Origin: Rhodothermales bacterium
GTDB taxonomy: Bacteria; Bacteroidota; Rhodothermia; Rhodothermales; Bin80
Reading direction: 5' to 3'
NCBI GenBank assembly: GCA_951812585.1
Contig: OX638318.1
Location: forward strand, 1,730,380-1,794,379
DNA length: 64,000 nt
Positions 44,711 through 54,496 of the stretch are shown here, piece after piece; position 1 is the first letter of the stretch, and each line of letters starts with the position of its first letter. The notes under the pieces are model-generated. The model was not told the DNA's origin. It searched no databases and was given only the letters and a program-made list of their open reading frames with translations. The position numbers were made by a program, and so were the translations under genes.

Positions 44711-46375
44711 CTATTGCCTGGACGAGTCCGAAGCGTGCTGCCAACGCATCACCACGGGCAAGCGGCGGCCTTCGCCAAACGCCTTGGGCGTCACGCGCAG
44801 GCAGGGCGCGGCCTGACGACGCTTGTATTCACTTCGATCCACCTGCTGCAGTGTCCGGGCTACCAAAGCGCGGTCAAACCCTGTGGTCGCGGTGATCTGA
44901 CGCAGGTCTTCCTGCTCTTCAATGTAGCGTCGCAGAATCTCATCCAGAACATCGTACGGCGGCAATGAATCCTGGTCGGTCTGGTCGGGGCGCAATTCTG
45001 CAGAAGGCGGCTTGGTGAGGGTGCTCTCGGGAATGATGCAGCCTGCCCGATTGATGTAGTGGGCCAAGCGGTACACCTGTCCCTTGAGCACATCACCCAA
45101 GACGCACAAGCCGCCGTTCATATCGCCGTAGAGCGTGGCGTAGCCCACCGACATCTCGCTCTTGTTGCCCGTGGAAAGCAGGAGATAGTTGAACTTGTTG
45201 GACAGCGCCATCAGGAGGGTGCCACGCGCGCGCGCTTGAATGTTCTCCTCTGCCACACCGGGCACGGTATCGGCGAAGCTCTCGGCCAGCACATCGTCGT
45301 AGGCGCGCACCAGTGACTTGATCGGGATCGTGGTCAGCGGAATGCCCAGCGCTTCGGCGAGCGCTTGTGCATCACGGACGCTGCCGGCAGACGAGTATTT
45401 TGATGGCATGGACACGCCCACAACGCTGTCCGGGCCCAGCGCACAAGCGGCAAGCGCGCATGTGACCGCCGAATCAATGCCCCCGGAAAGTCCGATCACC
45501 GCCTTCGAAAAGGCACCGGTCTTATGGAAGTAGTCACGGATTCCCAGCACCAATGCATCATGAAGGCTGCCCGTCGCGTTTTCGGAAGGCACTGCTACGC
45601 TGCTCGCTGGCGCTTCTGAGTCCCACAGCGCGAGCGATTCCTCGAAGCCGTTCATGTGTAGAAGGGGCTGGCCCGACGCGCTGTACACGCAGCTGCTGCC
45701 ATCGAAGATGAGCTCGGTGTTGGCCCCTACCTGATTCACAAATACGTACGGGATGCCGTGACGCCGCACACTGTGGGCGATCAGCGCCTCGCGGGACGTG
45801 CGCTTTCCTACGGCAAAAGGCGAGGCGCAGATGTTTACAAAGAGATCGGCACCGTCTGCGGCCAGTTCTGCGACAGGGTTGGCGTTATAGTACGTGTGCG
45901 TACTGGGCTTCGTATTCCAGAGGTCTTCGCAGATATGCAGACCCAGCGCCCGGCCCCGCCAGCGCACCACGGCGCGGCGCGCGCCAGGCTCAAAGTGGCG
46001 CCGTTCATCAAAGACATCGTAGGTAGGCAAAAGTGCCTTGTGGGCCGATCCCAGCAGCTGGCCTCCTTCATACAAGAACGCCGCATTGTGCAGCGGCTTG
46101 CCGGGCCTATGCGTATTGGCGGCCAGTCCGCCGACGATCAGGCCAAGCGCGCGCGGGATCTTCCGTGCCAGCGCAGTGCGCGCCCGGGCTTCTGCCTCAA
46201 CGAAGGTGCTATGCTCCAGGAGGTCGTGCGGCGGGTACCCGACTAAAGACAGCTCAGGAAAGACGACCAGGTCTGCCGCGCGCGCATAGGCCTTTTGGCA
46301 GAAGGCAAGTATCTTATTGGCATTGCCGCGCAGATCGCCGACGATCGGGTTAATCTGGGCTAGTGCTATCCTCAT
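44711..46375 (-). CDS. nadE: Glutamine-dependent NAD+ synthetase
   Basis: 554 aa. The N-terminal nitrilase-type glutaminase has the Glu-Lys-Cys triad: VVFPELSLVGYPP, HKALLPTYDVFDE and LHICEDLWN. The C-terminal ATP-pyrophosphatase domain has GLSGGIDSAVTCAL, VSMPSKYSS and STGNKSEMSVGYATLYGD. It amidates deamido-NAD using glutamine-derived ammonia. Length is normal for the bacterial two-domain form. Divergent from the amidohydrolase gene. Confidence 0.93.
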   Translation of the reverse strand: MRIALAQINPIVGDLRGNANKILAFCQKAYARAADLVVFPELSLVGYPPHDLLEHSTFVEAEARARTALARKIPRALGLIVGGLAANTHRPGKPLHNAAFLYEGGQLLGSAHKALLPTYDVFDERRHFEPGARRAVVRWRGRALGLHICEDLWNTKPSTHTYYNANPVAELAADGADLFVNICASPFAVGKRTSREALIAHSVRRHGIPYVFVNQVGANTELIFDGSSCVYSASGQPLLHMNGFEESLALWDSEAPASSVAVPSENATGSLHDALVLGIRDYFHKTGAFSKAVIGLSGGIDSAVTCALAACALGPDSVVGVSMPSKYSSAGSVRDAQALAEALGIPLTTIPIKSLVRAYDDVLAESFADTVPGVAEENIQARARGTLLMALSNKFNYLLLSTGNKSEMSVGYATLYGDMNGGLCVLGDVLKGQVYRLAHYINRAGCIIPESTLTKPPSAELRPDQTDQDSLPPYDVLDEILRRYIEEQEDLRQITATTGFDRALVARTLQQVDRSEYKRRQAAPCLRVTPKAFGEGRRLPVVMRWQHASDSSRQ

Positions 46376-46430
46376 GCAGGATCAAGTCCGGGGCACTTCT
46401 GTACGAATTTGTTCAACATCGGGCAGAGCC

Positions 46431-47741
46431 ATGAAGTTTTTACGCACATTCATACTAACGGTCACGGCTTTTGCTGCAACGGCAAGCCAGGCGCAGGACA
46501 TTGCCTTCACGAACGCCAACGTGATAACGATGGCGGGCGATGCGGTCGTGATGGGCGCCACCGTCGTTGTGAGCGGTGATCGCATCGCCGCCGTGGGGAC
46601 GGATATTGTGGTGCCACCGGATGCGATGACCATAGATGCGGCTGGAAAGTATCTGATGCCGGGCCTTGGCGAGATGCACGGGCATGTGCCGCGTCCAGAT
46701 GAGCCGGCGCAGTACACCGAGGATGTGCTCTTCCTCTATGTGGCCAACGGCATCACGACCGTGCGCGGGATGCTCGGCGCCGAGGGGCAGTTGGAGCTGC
46801 GCCGCCGGGCGAACAGCAACGAAATCATCGCACCGACGCTCTACCTGGCCGGACCGAGTTTCAGCGGCGGATCCATCAATTCGCCCGAGGAAGCGATAGC
46901 CAAGGCCCGCCGCCAGAAGGATGAGGGCTGGAACCTGCTGAAGATTCACCCCGGCCTGACCATGGCCGAGTACGATGCCATGGCGGCCACGGCCCGGGAG
47001 TTGGGCATACGCTTCGGAGGCCATGTGCCCGCAGAGGTGGGCCTTATGCACGCCATAGATCAGGGGCAGGAAACCTTCGATCATGTGGATGGCTATGTGG
47101 AGTACTTGCGCACCATCAATGCGGAAGAGATCGATGCGGATGCGCTGGCGCATGCGGTCAACCGGACCATAGAGGCCGGCGCCTGGGTGGTGCCAACGAT
47201 GGCGCTCTGGCAGAACCTCTTCGGCTACATCGATGCGGATGTATTGGACGGGTATGCAGAGCTTAAGTACATGCCGCCAGGCGTCGTCCAAGGCTGGTCC
47301 AACCGCACGCGCCGCGTCCACGGGAGCCCAAACTTTGATCGGGCTGCCGCAGATAAGCTCATAGAATGGCGATTACATGTACTGGGCGCGCTGCACCGTG
47401 CCGGCGCACCTATCCTCTTTGGCACCGATGCCCCGCAGGTCTACAGCGTGCCGGGGTTTTCCTTGCATCGCGAGCTGCCGCACATGGTGGAGGCTGGTAT
47501 GGATCCCTATGCCATTTTGGTGTCGGGAACCATCAATGTGGGTAAGTACTTCGCCAACGAGGATGCCTTCGGCACGATCACAGCCGGTTCCCGAGCGGAC
47601 CTGATACTCGTGGACGAAAACCCGCTGGAAGACGTAATGCACCTCGCACGTTTGTCCGGCGTGATGGTGCGCGGGCAGTGGCTTTCGCGCGAGGCGCTGG
47701 ATGCCGGGCTAATGGCGATTGCCTCGCGGTACGCGCAATAA
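46431..47741 (+). CDS. Periplasmic amidohydrolase
   Basis: 436 aa from the ATG at 46431, which begins a signal peptide (FILTVTAFAATASQAQ). Amidohydrolase pattern: ITMAGDAVVMGATVVVSGDR, the metal motif PGLGEMHGHVP, LLKIHPGLT, RFGGHVPAEVG, and FGTDAPQVYSVPG with the late aspartate, ending SRADLILVDENPLED. This resembles the imidazolonepropionase/prolidase-like group of secreted amidohydrolases. Substrate unknown. The stop overlaps the next start by one base (TAATG). Confidence 0.82.
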   Translation: MKFLRTFILTVTAFAATASQAQDIAFTNANVITMAGDAVVMGATVVVSGDRIAAVGTDIVVPPDAMTIDAAGKYLMPGLGEMHGHVPRPDEPAQYTEDVLFLYVANGITTVRGMLGAEGQLELRRRANSNEIIAPTLYLAGPSFSGGSINSPEEAIAKARRQKDEGWNLLKIHPGLTMAEYDAMAATARELGIRFGGHVPAEVGLMHAIDQGQETFDHVDGYVEYLRTINAEEIDADALAHAVNRTIEAGAWVVPTMALWQNLFGYIDADVLDGYAELKYMPPGVVQGWSNRTRRVHGSPNFDRAAADKLIEWRLHVLGALHRAGAPILFGTDAPQVYSVPGFSLHRELPHMVEAGMDPYAILVSGTINVGKYFANEDAFGTITAGSRADLILVDENPLEDVMHLARLSGVMVRGQWLSREALDAGLMAIASRYAQ

Positions 47742-50344
47742 TGCGGCCACGATTACGACGCTTTCTGTCCGCATGCCTGGTGCTGGGCCTGGCGGGGGGT
47801 GCTGCGGCGGCCTGGGCCCAGCCTGCGCCTGAACTCCTCAATGCGGGGCAGTACATGCGGGCGCGGGCAGCCTTTGCTGAAAACCTGGTGGCGGATGCGG
47901 GCGGTGCCATTGAAGGATACTTCGAGACGTTTCTCCAGACAGGCGACTTCTACGAGGGGTTGGCGGCAGCGGAGCGGCGGCGGGCCCAATGGCCAGGCAA
48001 TGCTTTTGTACTGTATGCGGAAGGCCGACTGCTGCGTGCAGTCGGGCGCATCCAGGAAGCGGAGCAGGCCCTGATCGGCGCTATCCAAGCCAAGTCTGAC
48101 TACTGGCGCGCGGGACTGGAGTTGGCCGACCTGTTTGCATACACGGGGCAGCAGCGGCGTGCACGCGGGCTGTATTCGACGCTGAGCAACAACCTGCGCC
48201 AAGGCATTTTTACCAGCGCAGCGGATATGGCGGTGGGAGCGCAGGCGGCGGCGCGACTGGAGGAGTACCACGATGCCAATGAGGCCCTGACCACGGCCCT
48301 GCGACTGGAGCCGGGTAACGTGCAGCACCTGTTGTGGCATGGCGATCTGTATCGCGTCACGTACGATGTGGCCCAGGCGCAGACCCTGTACGAGGAAGCG
48401 TTGACGGTAAATCCCCACCGGGCTGCGCTTTACGTTGCGCTTGCACAGACTGCGGGCAGCTACGCACGCAAGGAGGAACTGGCGCGGGAGGCGCTCAAGC
48501 GGATGCCGCGCAGCGTGCCGGCGCGCAGCCTGTTGGCACTGCTGCACATACTGGATGGCGAACTGCTGGCAGCCGAGGCGCAGCTTACGGAGGCCCTTGC
48601 CATCAATCCCAACGCGATCACATCGCTGGCGCGGCTGGCCACCGTGCACCACCTGCGTGGAGACTCAGCCGCCTATGCGGCGGTGGAGGCGCGCACGCGC
48701 CAGATCAACAGCACGCCGTCGGACTACTACCTGGCGATCAGCGAAGGCCTCACACTTCGTTTCCGGTATCCTGCCGCTGCAGCGATGGCGCGCAAGGCTG
48801 TGGAGGCGGATCCTGTCAGTGCCGCGGCCAATGCGGCGCTGGGCACCGCGCTGCTGAGGCTGGGCGACGCCCGCCAGGCCCGGCGCTACCTGGACCGGGC
48901 CTACGAGCGGGATGCCTTCAACCTCTTTGTTGCCAACACGCTGAGCCTGCTCGATGAAACGGAGGCCTTCACCGAGCTGGAAAGTGCACACATCCGCCTG
49001 CGCATACACCGCAGTGAAGCGGACGTTCTGGGTCCGGCCATGCTGCGTGAAGCCGAAGATGCGTATCAGGCGATGGTGCAGCGCTACCCGTACCGTCCGG
49101 CCGGCAAGATTCTGATTGAAGCCTACAATGATGCAGACGACTTTGCGGTTCGCGTAGCGGGCGTGCCGCATGTGGGACTTCTGGGCGTAAGCTTCGGAGA
49201 TGTGCTCGCCATCAACACGCCGGAGGCCCAGGGCGACCGGCCCTACAACTGGGCCCGCACGCTGTGGCACGAGATCGCGCACACGATGGCAATTGGGACG
49301 AGTGCGTTTCACGTGCCGCGGTGGTTGACCGAGGGGCTTTCCGTCTACGAAGAGCAGCGGGCATACCCCGAGTGGACGCGTGAGTATGAGCTTCGCTTTT
49401 TCATGGCCTTGGACCGGGACCGGCTGCATCCACTGGAAGAGATTGATCGCGGATTTACGCGCCCAGCATTTCCAGGCCAGGTGATGATGAGCTACTACCA
49501 CGCGTACAAGGTGGTGGACTTCATGGTGGCGCAGCACGGATTTGAGGCCATCGCAGGCCTATTGGGCTCCTTGCGCGCCGGCCGGTCCATGGAGCAGGCC
49601 GTGCAGGAGGTTCTGGGCATGAGCATCGCGCAGCTGGATGACGCCTTTCATCGCTCACTCCGGGCGCGGCGCGCGGCACTTGGCAGCGTGCTGCAAGGCT
49701 GGCCCGATATGCTGACGGAAGAGGCGTCGGGAAGCTCGCTCGAGGAATGGCTGCGGCAGCAAGGCAAGAATTCGCTGTTGGGGGCGTTGCAGGAAGGGGC
49801 CGATGCATTGGCTCAGAGCGATGACGAAGAGGCCGAAGCGCGTTTCAAGGAAGCACTGGAGATTTACCCGTACTACACCAGCGCCGGCAACGCGTACCAG
49901 GGACTGGCTGCGATCTATCGGCAGCGGGGAGATGAGCAGGCCCTCGTGGCGATCTTGGAGGCCTTCCTTGCGGTGACGCCGTTTGGGGCCGCTGAAGCCA
50001 GAGAGCTGAGCGCCGTCTATGCCAAGCGGGGCGACCTGAGCCGGGCGCGCGCGCTGCTGATACGTTCGCGTACCAGTGCGCCATACAACGAAGATGCGCT
50101 GAGCCAGATAGCTCAGCTTTCGGCCAGGCAGGGCGACTACGCGTTGGAGGTCGAGGCGCGTCGCGCGCTGCTGGCCCTGGGCCCCGCAGATCAGGCTGCT
50201 GCGTACTTTCACCTGGCGCAGAGCTTGTACAATAATGCCGAGATTGCGCAAGCCAAGCGGGCTGTGCTGCAGTCCCTGGAGATAGCCCCGGGATTTCGGG
50301 AGGCACAGGCGCTGCTTCTCGAATGCGTGGGCGAGGGCCGTTAG
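47741..50344 (+). CDS. TPR protein with gluzincin (HExxH) peptidase domain
   Basis: 867 aa from the ATG at 47741. A signal peptide (GLAGGAAAAWAQ) precedes many TPR-like repeats up to about residue 440. A peptidase-MA-like segment follows: TLWHEIAHTMAIG, VPRWLTEGLSVYEEQRA and a YHAYKVVDFMVAQHG helix. More TPR units close the protein. HExxH with a downstream glutamate in TEGLS is the M1/MA gluzincin arrangement. It is probably a periplasmic protease or scaffold. Translationally coupled to the amidohydrolase, with DUF4159 three bases downstream. Confidence 0.75.
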   Translation: MRPRLRRFLSACLVLGLAGGAAAAWAQPAPELLNAGQYMRARAAFAENLVADAGGAIEGYFETFLQTGDFYEGLAAAERRRAQWPGNAFVLYAEGRLLRAVGRIQEAEQALIGAIQAKSDYWRAGLELADLFAYTGQQRRARGLYSTLSNNLRQGIFTSAADMAVGAQAAARLEEYHDANEALTTALRLEPGNVQHLLWHGDLYRVTYDVAQAQTLYEEALTVNPHRAALYVALAQTAGSYARKEELAREALKRMPRSVPARSLLALLHILDGELLAAEAQLTEALAINPNAITSLARLATVHHLRGDSAAYAAVEARTRQINSTPSDYYLAISEGLTLRFRYPAAAAMARKAVEADPVSAAANAALGTALLRLGDARQARRYLDRAYERDAFNLFVANTLSLLDETEAFTELESAHIRLRIHRSEADVLGPAMLREAEDAYQAMVQRYPYRPAGKILIEAYNDADDFAVRVAGVPHVGLLGVSFGDVLAINTPEAQGDRPYNWARTLWHEIAHTMAIGTSAFHVPRWLTEGLSVYEEQRAYPEWTREYELRFFMALDRDRLHPLEEIDRGFTRPAFPGQVMMSYYHAYKVVDFMVAQHGFEAIAGLLGSLRAGRSMEQAVQEVLGMSIAQLDDAFHRSLRARRAALGSVLQGWPDMLTEEASGSSLEEWLRQQGKNSLLGALQEGADALAQSDDEEAEARFKEALEIYPYYTSAGNAYQGLAAIYRQRGDEQALVAILEAFLAVTPFGAAEARELSAVYAKRGDLSRARALLIRSRTSAPYNEDALSQIAQLSARQGDYALEVEARRALLALGPADQAAAYFHLAQSLYNNAEIAQAKRAVLQSLEIAPGFREAQALLLECVGEGR

Positions 50345-50347
50345 CCT

Positions 50348-51064
50348 ATGGTGTCAAATCATCGCGCTGGTCTTGTGGTTTGCGCCGCTGCACTGCTGTT
50401 GGTCGGAGAGGCCTGGGCGCAGGCGGACTATGGCTTCCGCTTTGTGCGGATTCGCTTCGAAAGCCCGTATGCCGGGCGCGGCTGGGGCGGGGCCATGTGG
50501 GCGCACGACTATCCAACAGCCGAAGAGAACTTCTACATTGCGCTGGAACGCACCACGGCCATTCATGTGCAGGATCCCTATCTGGTCCTCGAACTGAAGG
50601 ACGACCGTATTTTCGAATACTCGATGTTGTATCTCTGCGAGCCAGGGTACTGGCAAATGGACGAAGAGGATGTAGAACAGCTCCGCCAGTACCTGGAACG
50701 CGGCGGCTTCATTCTCTTTGACGACTTTCGGGGCAACTACGAATGGATCAACCTGTACGAGCAGATGCAGCGCGTATTGCCAGGGAACGAGCCCGTGGAA
50801 ATTCCACCCACGCATCCGATATGGTCCATCTACTTCGATGTTGACCCCGTGGCCGCGCCCTCTCTGGTGAGCGGCTTCCAGGGTTCCACTACGGCGGATC
50901 GCTACATGGGATATTTTGACCAGGCCGGACGACTGATGGCGCTGGCCAATCACAACCAGGATATTGGAGACGGATGGGAGTATCCCAACCGGGACTTTGC
51001 CAATGCGTCTACGGTGAGCTTCCAGATGGGCATCAACTTCGTGATGTATGCGCTGACGCACTAG
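50348..51064 (+). CDS. DUF4159 secreted protein
   Basis: 238 aa with a signal peptide (VVCAAALLLVGEAWAQ). The remainder has the DUF4159 pattern: FRFVRIRFESPY near the start, WAHDYPTAEENFY, LYLCEPGYWQM, LRQYLERGGFILFDDFRG and the end AGRLMALANHNQDIGDGWEY. The family has a flavodoxin/GATase-like fold. It is typically encoded with MoxR ATPases, DUF58 and von Willebrand proteins, and MoxR does follow here. It may act with the TPR/peptidase in an envelope process; the specific role is unknown. Confidence 0.78.
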   Translation: MVSNHRAGLVVCAAALLLVGEAWAQADYGFRFVRIRFESPYAGRGWGGAMWAHDYPTAEENFYIALERTTAIHVQDPYLVLELKDDRIFEYSMLYLCEPGYWQMDEEDVEQLRQYLERGGFILFDDFRGNYEWINLYEQMQRVLPGNEPVEIPPTHPIWSIYFDVDPVAAPSLVSGFQGSTTADRYMGYFDQAGRLMALANHNQDIGDGWEYPNRDFANASTVSFQMGINFVMYALTH

Positions 51065-51214
51065 CGCCCCCCTGTTGAGACACATTCACCGTTGAGGCAC
51101 ATTCACCGCCCTGCATGGTATCACGCTGCGCAAAAGCCATTGCCGCGCAAAGACCATTGACCGCCGCCCGCAGTTGCGCGGCACTATCCACAGACTCTAG
51201 CCCATCGATTAGTC

Positions 51215-52225
51215 ATTAGTACGCACAGCGATGAAGCGCAGCTTGACCGGCTGCGCGAAGGAAGGACCCGCATTCTGGCTCAGGTTCGCCGGCGCATTGT
51301 TGGCCAGGATTCGGTCATTGAGCAGGTACTCATGGCGCTCTTCGCTGGGGGGCATTGCCTGATCACCGGCGTGCCGGGTCTCGCCAAAACGTTGCTCATC
51401 AAGTCGCTGGGAGAAATCCTCGACCTGTCATACAAACGCATACAGTTCACGCCCGACCTCATGCCGGCGGACATTACCGGCATTGAGATGCTGGAGGACG
51501 ATCCCCTGTCCGGCACGCGTCATTTGCGCTTTGTCAAGGGGCCTGTCTTCGCGAATATCATCTTGGCGGACGAGATCAACCGGACATCGCCCAAGACGCA
51601 GGCTGCGCTCCTGGAAGCCATGCAGGAATACCAGGTGACCAGCGGCGGCGAGGTCCACAGGTTGGATCAACCGTTCTTTGTCCTGGCCACGCAGAATCCG
51701 ATTGAGCTGGAAGGCACGTATCCGCTGCCGGAGGCACAACTGGATCGGTTCATGTTCAACATTGTCATCGACTACCTCTCGGCCGAGGACGAACTGACGG
51801 TTGCGCTGCAAACCACCTCGCGCGATCAGTCGCCGCTGGAAACCGTGCTCAGCGGACAGGACATTCTGGCTTTTCAGGAGCTGGTCAAAAAGGTCTATGT
51901 GCCGCAGAACGTAGCGAAGTACGCCGTGGATCTGGTGCGCAGCAGCCGTCCCGCAGCGGACGGCGCGCCAGATTTTGTCAAGAACTGGGTCAGCTGGGGG
52001 GCGGGGCTGCGGGCTACGCAGTACTTCTTGCTCGGGGGCAAGGTGCGCGCAGCGTTTCGCGGACGCTACAATGTGGCGATTGAAGATATCTGCGCCTTGG
52101 CCCATCCGGTGCTTCGCCATCGTGTAATAACCAACTTCTACGCCGAGAGCGAGGGCATTACGGTCGAAGGCGTCATTGATCGCCTGCTGGAGGCTGTGCA
52201 GGAGCCGGTGTCCGGCTTGGCGTAA
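51215..52225 (+). CDS. MoxR-family AAA+ ATPase (non-standard start likely)
   Basis: About 336 aa if read from an ATT at 51215. The first ATG, at 51332, would begin inside the conserved N-terminal helix region and drop 39 residues that fit the family (ILAQVRRRIVGQDSVIEQVL). Walker A is GVPGLAKTLLIKS and Walker B IILADEINRTSPKTQAALLEAM. The sensor region is FFVLATQNPIELEGTYPLPEAQLDRFM. MoxR proteins act as chaperones that insert cofactors or mature enzyme complexes, often with DUF58/VWA partners. Those partners are absent downstream, where a convergent gene follows. Confidence 0.8.
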   Translation: MSTHSDEAQLDRLREGRTRILAQVRRRIVGQDSVIEQVLMALFAGGHCLITGVPGLAKTLLIKSLGEILDLSYKRIQFTPDLMPADITGIEMLEDDPLSGTRHLRFVKGPVFANIILADEINRTSPKTQAALLEAMQEYQVTSGGEVHRLDQPFFVLATQNPIELEGTYPLPEAQLDRFMFNIVIDYLSAEDELTVALQTTSRDQSPLETVLSGQDILAFQELVKKVYVPQNVAKYAVDLVRSSRPAADGAPDFVKNWVSWGAGLRATQYFLLGGKVRAAFRGRYNVAIEDICALAHPVLRHRVITNFYAESEGITVEGVIDRLLEAVQEPVSGLA

Positions 52226-52369
52226 CGGAGCGGCACACGCCAAGGGTTGATTCGCCAATGGCGGAGGCGCAGCCGCATGGCGCGGGCCGCCTTAAGGATT
52301 CGCCATAGCGATACGCTACAAGGGGTGCGCTACGGATACGCTACGGATGCGCTGCAAGGCGTGCGCGCC

Positions 52370-53767
52370 CTACAAGGTGATGGCCTGACCCATTTTTGGC
52401 ACAATCACCGTGGTGTCTGGCACGGCGGCATGAACGGCCTCGGCCATCCATGCCAGGGCATCCGCGTCGCCGTGCACCAGTACCGTCTTTCGGGGGCGAA
52501 GATGCCGGGAAAGCTCCACGAGGTCCTGCCGGTTGCTGTGGCCGCTGAACCGGAAACGCTCAACCTGGCACGCCAGTGGCTGCATGCCCACCCGCTTGTC
52601 CAGCACCACGCCCTCGTGACCCTCCGCCTTGGCGGCCAGGAGCCGTGCACCCGGAGAATCTTCCTTGCAGAAGCCGACCATCAGGATGGCATGCTTCTCC
52701 TCCTCAACGAAAGCCTGCGCCACCCGGTTTGAGAGCGTGTTCTCAAAAACCATCCCGCTGGCCAGGACGTAGATGCTGGGGTTGTGGTCAGCAATCCTGA
52801 TTCTGCCACGCTTGAAAGGCCCCCGCTGCTGAACCTGACGCACGGCAAACTGCTCATTGATGCGCGGAGTGTCGCGGCGCATACTGTCGTAGATATTGGA
52901 CACCTGGCGCATGCCCCCGTAGGTATACACCGGCACTGCTTCAGGCAGCAACAGCTGCCGCTTGAAGCGGTCAATCATGGCCAGAACCTCCTGCGCGCGT
53001 CCCAGCATAAAGACGGGAATCAGCGCACTGCCGCCCCGCGCAAGGACGGCCCTTAAGGCCTCACCGAACCGATATGCTTCGTCTTTGCGCGTGGTATGCG
53101 CTGCCTCTGCATCGGCACCCAGGGTGCACTCCATGACCAGAACATCGAGGGGCGGCGCTGGATAACATCCCCCAGGAATGATGGTCTGTGCACGCGTATT
53201 GGTGTCGCTGGTGTAAAACAGCCGGCGCGTCTGTCCCGCTTCATGATAGCGAATCAAAACCCCTGCAGAGCCCAGCACATGTCCGGCGTCATAGAAAGCC
53301 GCCGACATCGGTGTTCCGTTGTCCTTGCCGTTGTCCTTGAGCGCAAAGGATTTTTCGTAGCTGTGCGTGCGAAAAAGCGGTGCGATCTCTTCCACATGCT
53401 CCTCATCGAACAGCGGAGGGTGCGGAGACGAACCCTCCCGGAACAGACGCCGCTGCAGGCGCGCCCCGGCAGAAAGCATGAATTCAGTCAGCGTCCGCGT
53501 CGCGGGCGTCAGATGGATGTCGACATCCACATGGTCCGCTACCAGTGACGGCAGCCCACCGATATGGTCATGGTGGGCATGCGTGATGATGACGTGGCGC
53601 AGCTCGGCGTCCCCATGACTGCGGATCAGATCGTACCGCGGCAGGCTGGGAATACCTTCCCTGTTGGGGTCCGCACCGGCATCCAGGACCAGTCCGACAC
53701 CGTTTGCGCTGAGATAGTGGCAACTAGCCGCGATCTTGCTGGAGTCGCCCAGGCTTATAAACTGCAT
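52370..53767 (-). CDS. Beta-CASP MBL-fold RNA-processing nuclease
   Basis: 465 aa. The MBL domain has VIITHAHHDHIGGLPSL, GLVLDAGADPN and later metal ligands in FYTSDTNTRAQ. The beta-CASP insert includes ALIPVFMLGRAQEVLAMID, ASGMVFENTLSN and EKHAILMVGFC. The C-terminal block has FRFSGHSNRQDLVEL and VLVHGDADALAWM. This is the CPSF/YSH1-like bacterial RNA exonuclease or endonuclease group. It is convergent with MoxR; the gap contains repetitive GCTACGGATACGCTAC-like words but no gene. Confidence 0.85.
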   Translation of the reverse strand: MQFISLGDSSKIAASCHYLSANGVGLVLDAGADPNREGIPSLPRYDLIRSHGDAELRHVIITHAHHDHIGGLPSLVADHVDVDIHLTPATRTLTEFMLSAGARLQRRLFREGSSPHPPLFDEEHVEEIAPLFRTHSYEKSFALKDNGKDNGTPMSAAFYDAGHVLGSAGVLIRYHEAGQTRRLFYTSDTNTRAQTIIPGGCYPAPPLDVLVMECTLGADAEAAHTTRKDEAYRFGEALRAVLARGGSALIPVFMLGRAQEVLAMIDRFKRQLLLPEAVPVYTYGGMRQVSNIYDSMRRDTPRINEQFAVRQVQQRGPFKRGRIRIADHNPSIYVLASGMVFENTLSNRVAQAFVEEEKHAILMVGFCKEDSPGARLLAAKAEGHEGVVLDKRVGMQPLACQVERFRFSGHSNRQDLVELSRHLRPRKTVLVHGDADALAWMAEAVHAAVPDTTVIVPKMGQAITL

Positions 53768-53833
53768 GCGTCAGGATAGACTCGCCTGCACAAAAGCCCG
53801 GCCTCGCAAATCAATCTTGTCATGGGCGAGGGT

Positions 53834-54496
53834 CTAAGCCCTGAACTTCTTCCAGTCTGCCAGGAAGTACTCCAGCCCGATGTCCGTCAGCGGATGCTTG
53901 AGCAGTTTCTTGATGACGCTCAGCGGCATGGTCGCCACATGTGCGCCCATCATCGCCGCCTCCAGGACATGGATCGGGTGCCGTATGGATGCTGCGAGCA
54001 CCTCCGTCTCAAAACCGTAGTTGCCGTAAATAGTGATGATCTCTTCAAGAAGCTTAAGTCCAGAAAAGGAGATGTCGTCCACGCGCCCCAGAAAAGGACT
54101 GATGTAGGCGGCACCCGCCTTGGCAGCGATCAGCGCCTGCGTCGGCGAAAAACACAAGGTGCAGTTTACCCGAATGCCTTCGCTGTGGAGCGCCTTGATG
54201 GCCTTGATGCCTTCGAGAATGAGCGGCACCTTGACGACTACACGCGGGTGGATCGGGGCTAGCGCATGGGCCTCCGCCATGATGCCATCAAAATCTACCG
54301 CGGTCACCTCAGCCGAAACATCGCCCTCCACCATTTCGCAGATCTGCCGGATCTGCTCGTGAAAGTCCAACCGGCGGCCAGCCTTCTCGGCCGCCTTCTT
54401 CATGAGGGACGGATTGGTGGTTACACCATCAAGTACGCCCATGTCCTGGGCTTCCTTGACCTCGTCCAGGTCTGCGGTGTCAATAAAAAATTTCAT
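53834..54496 (-). CDS. fsa: Transaldolase / fructose-6-phosphate aldolase type
   Basis: 220 aa, the short TalC/FSA class. MKFFIDTADLDEVKEA begins the barrel, with VTTNPSLMKK, VVVKVPLILEGIKAIK carrying the Schiff-base lysine, NCTLCFSPTQALIAAKAGA and ISPFLGRVDD, ending GLEYFLADW. It works in the pentose phosphate pathway or cleaves fructose-6-phosphate; the subfamily cannot be decided by eye. The ATG overlaps the upstream phosphatase stop by four bases (ATGA). Confidence 0.88.
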   Translation of the reverse strand: MKFFIDTADLDEVKEAQDMGVLDGVTTNPSLMKKAAEKAGRRLDFHEQIRQICEMVEGDVSAEVTAVDFDGIMAEAHALAPIHPRVVVKVPLILEGIKAIKALHSEGIRVNCTLCFSPTQALIAAKAGAAYISPFLGRVDDISFSGLKLLEEIITIYGNYGFETEVLAASIRHPIHVLEAAMMGAHVATMPLSVIKKLLKHPLTDIGLEYFLADWKKFRA

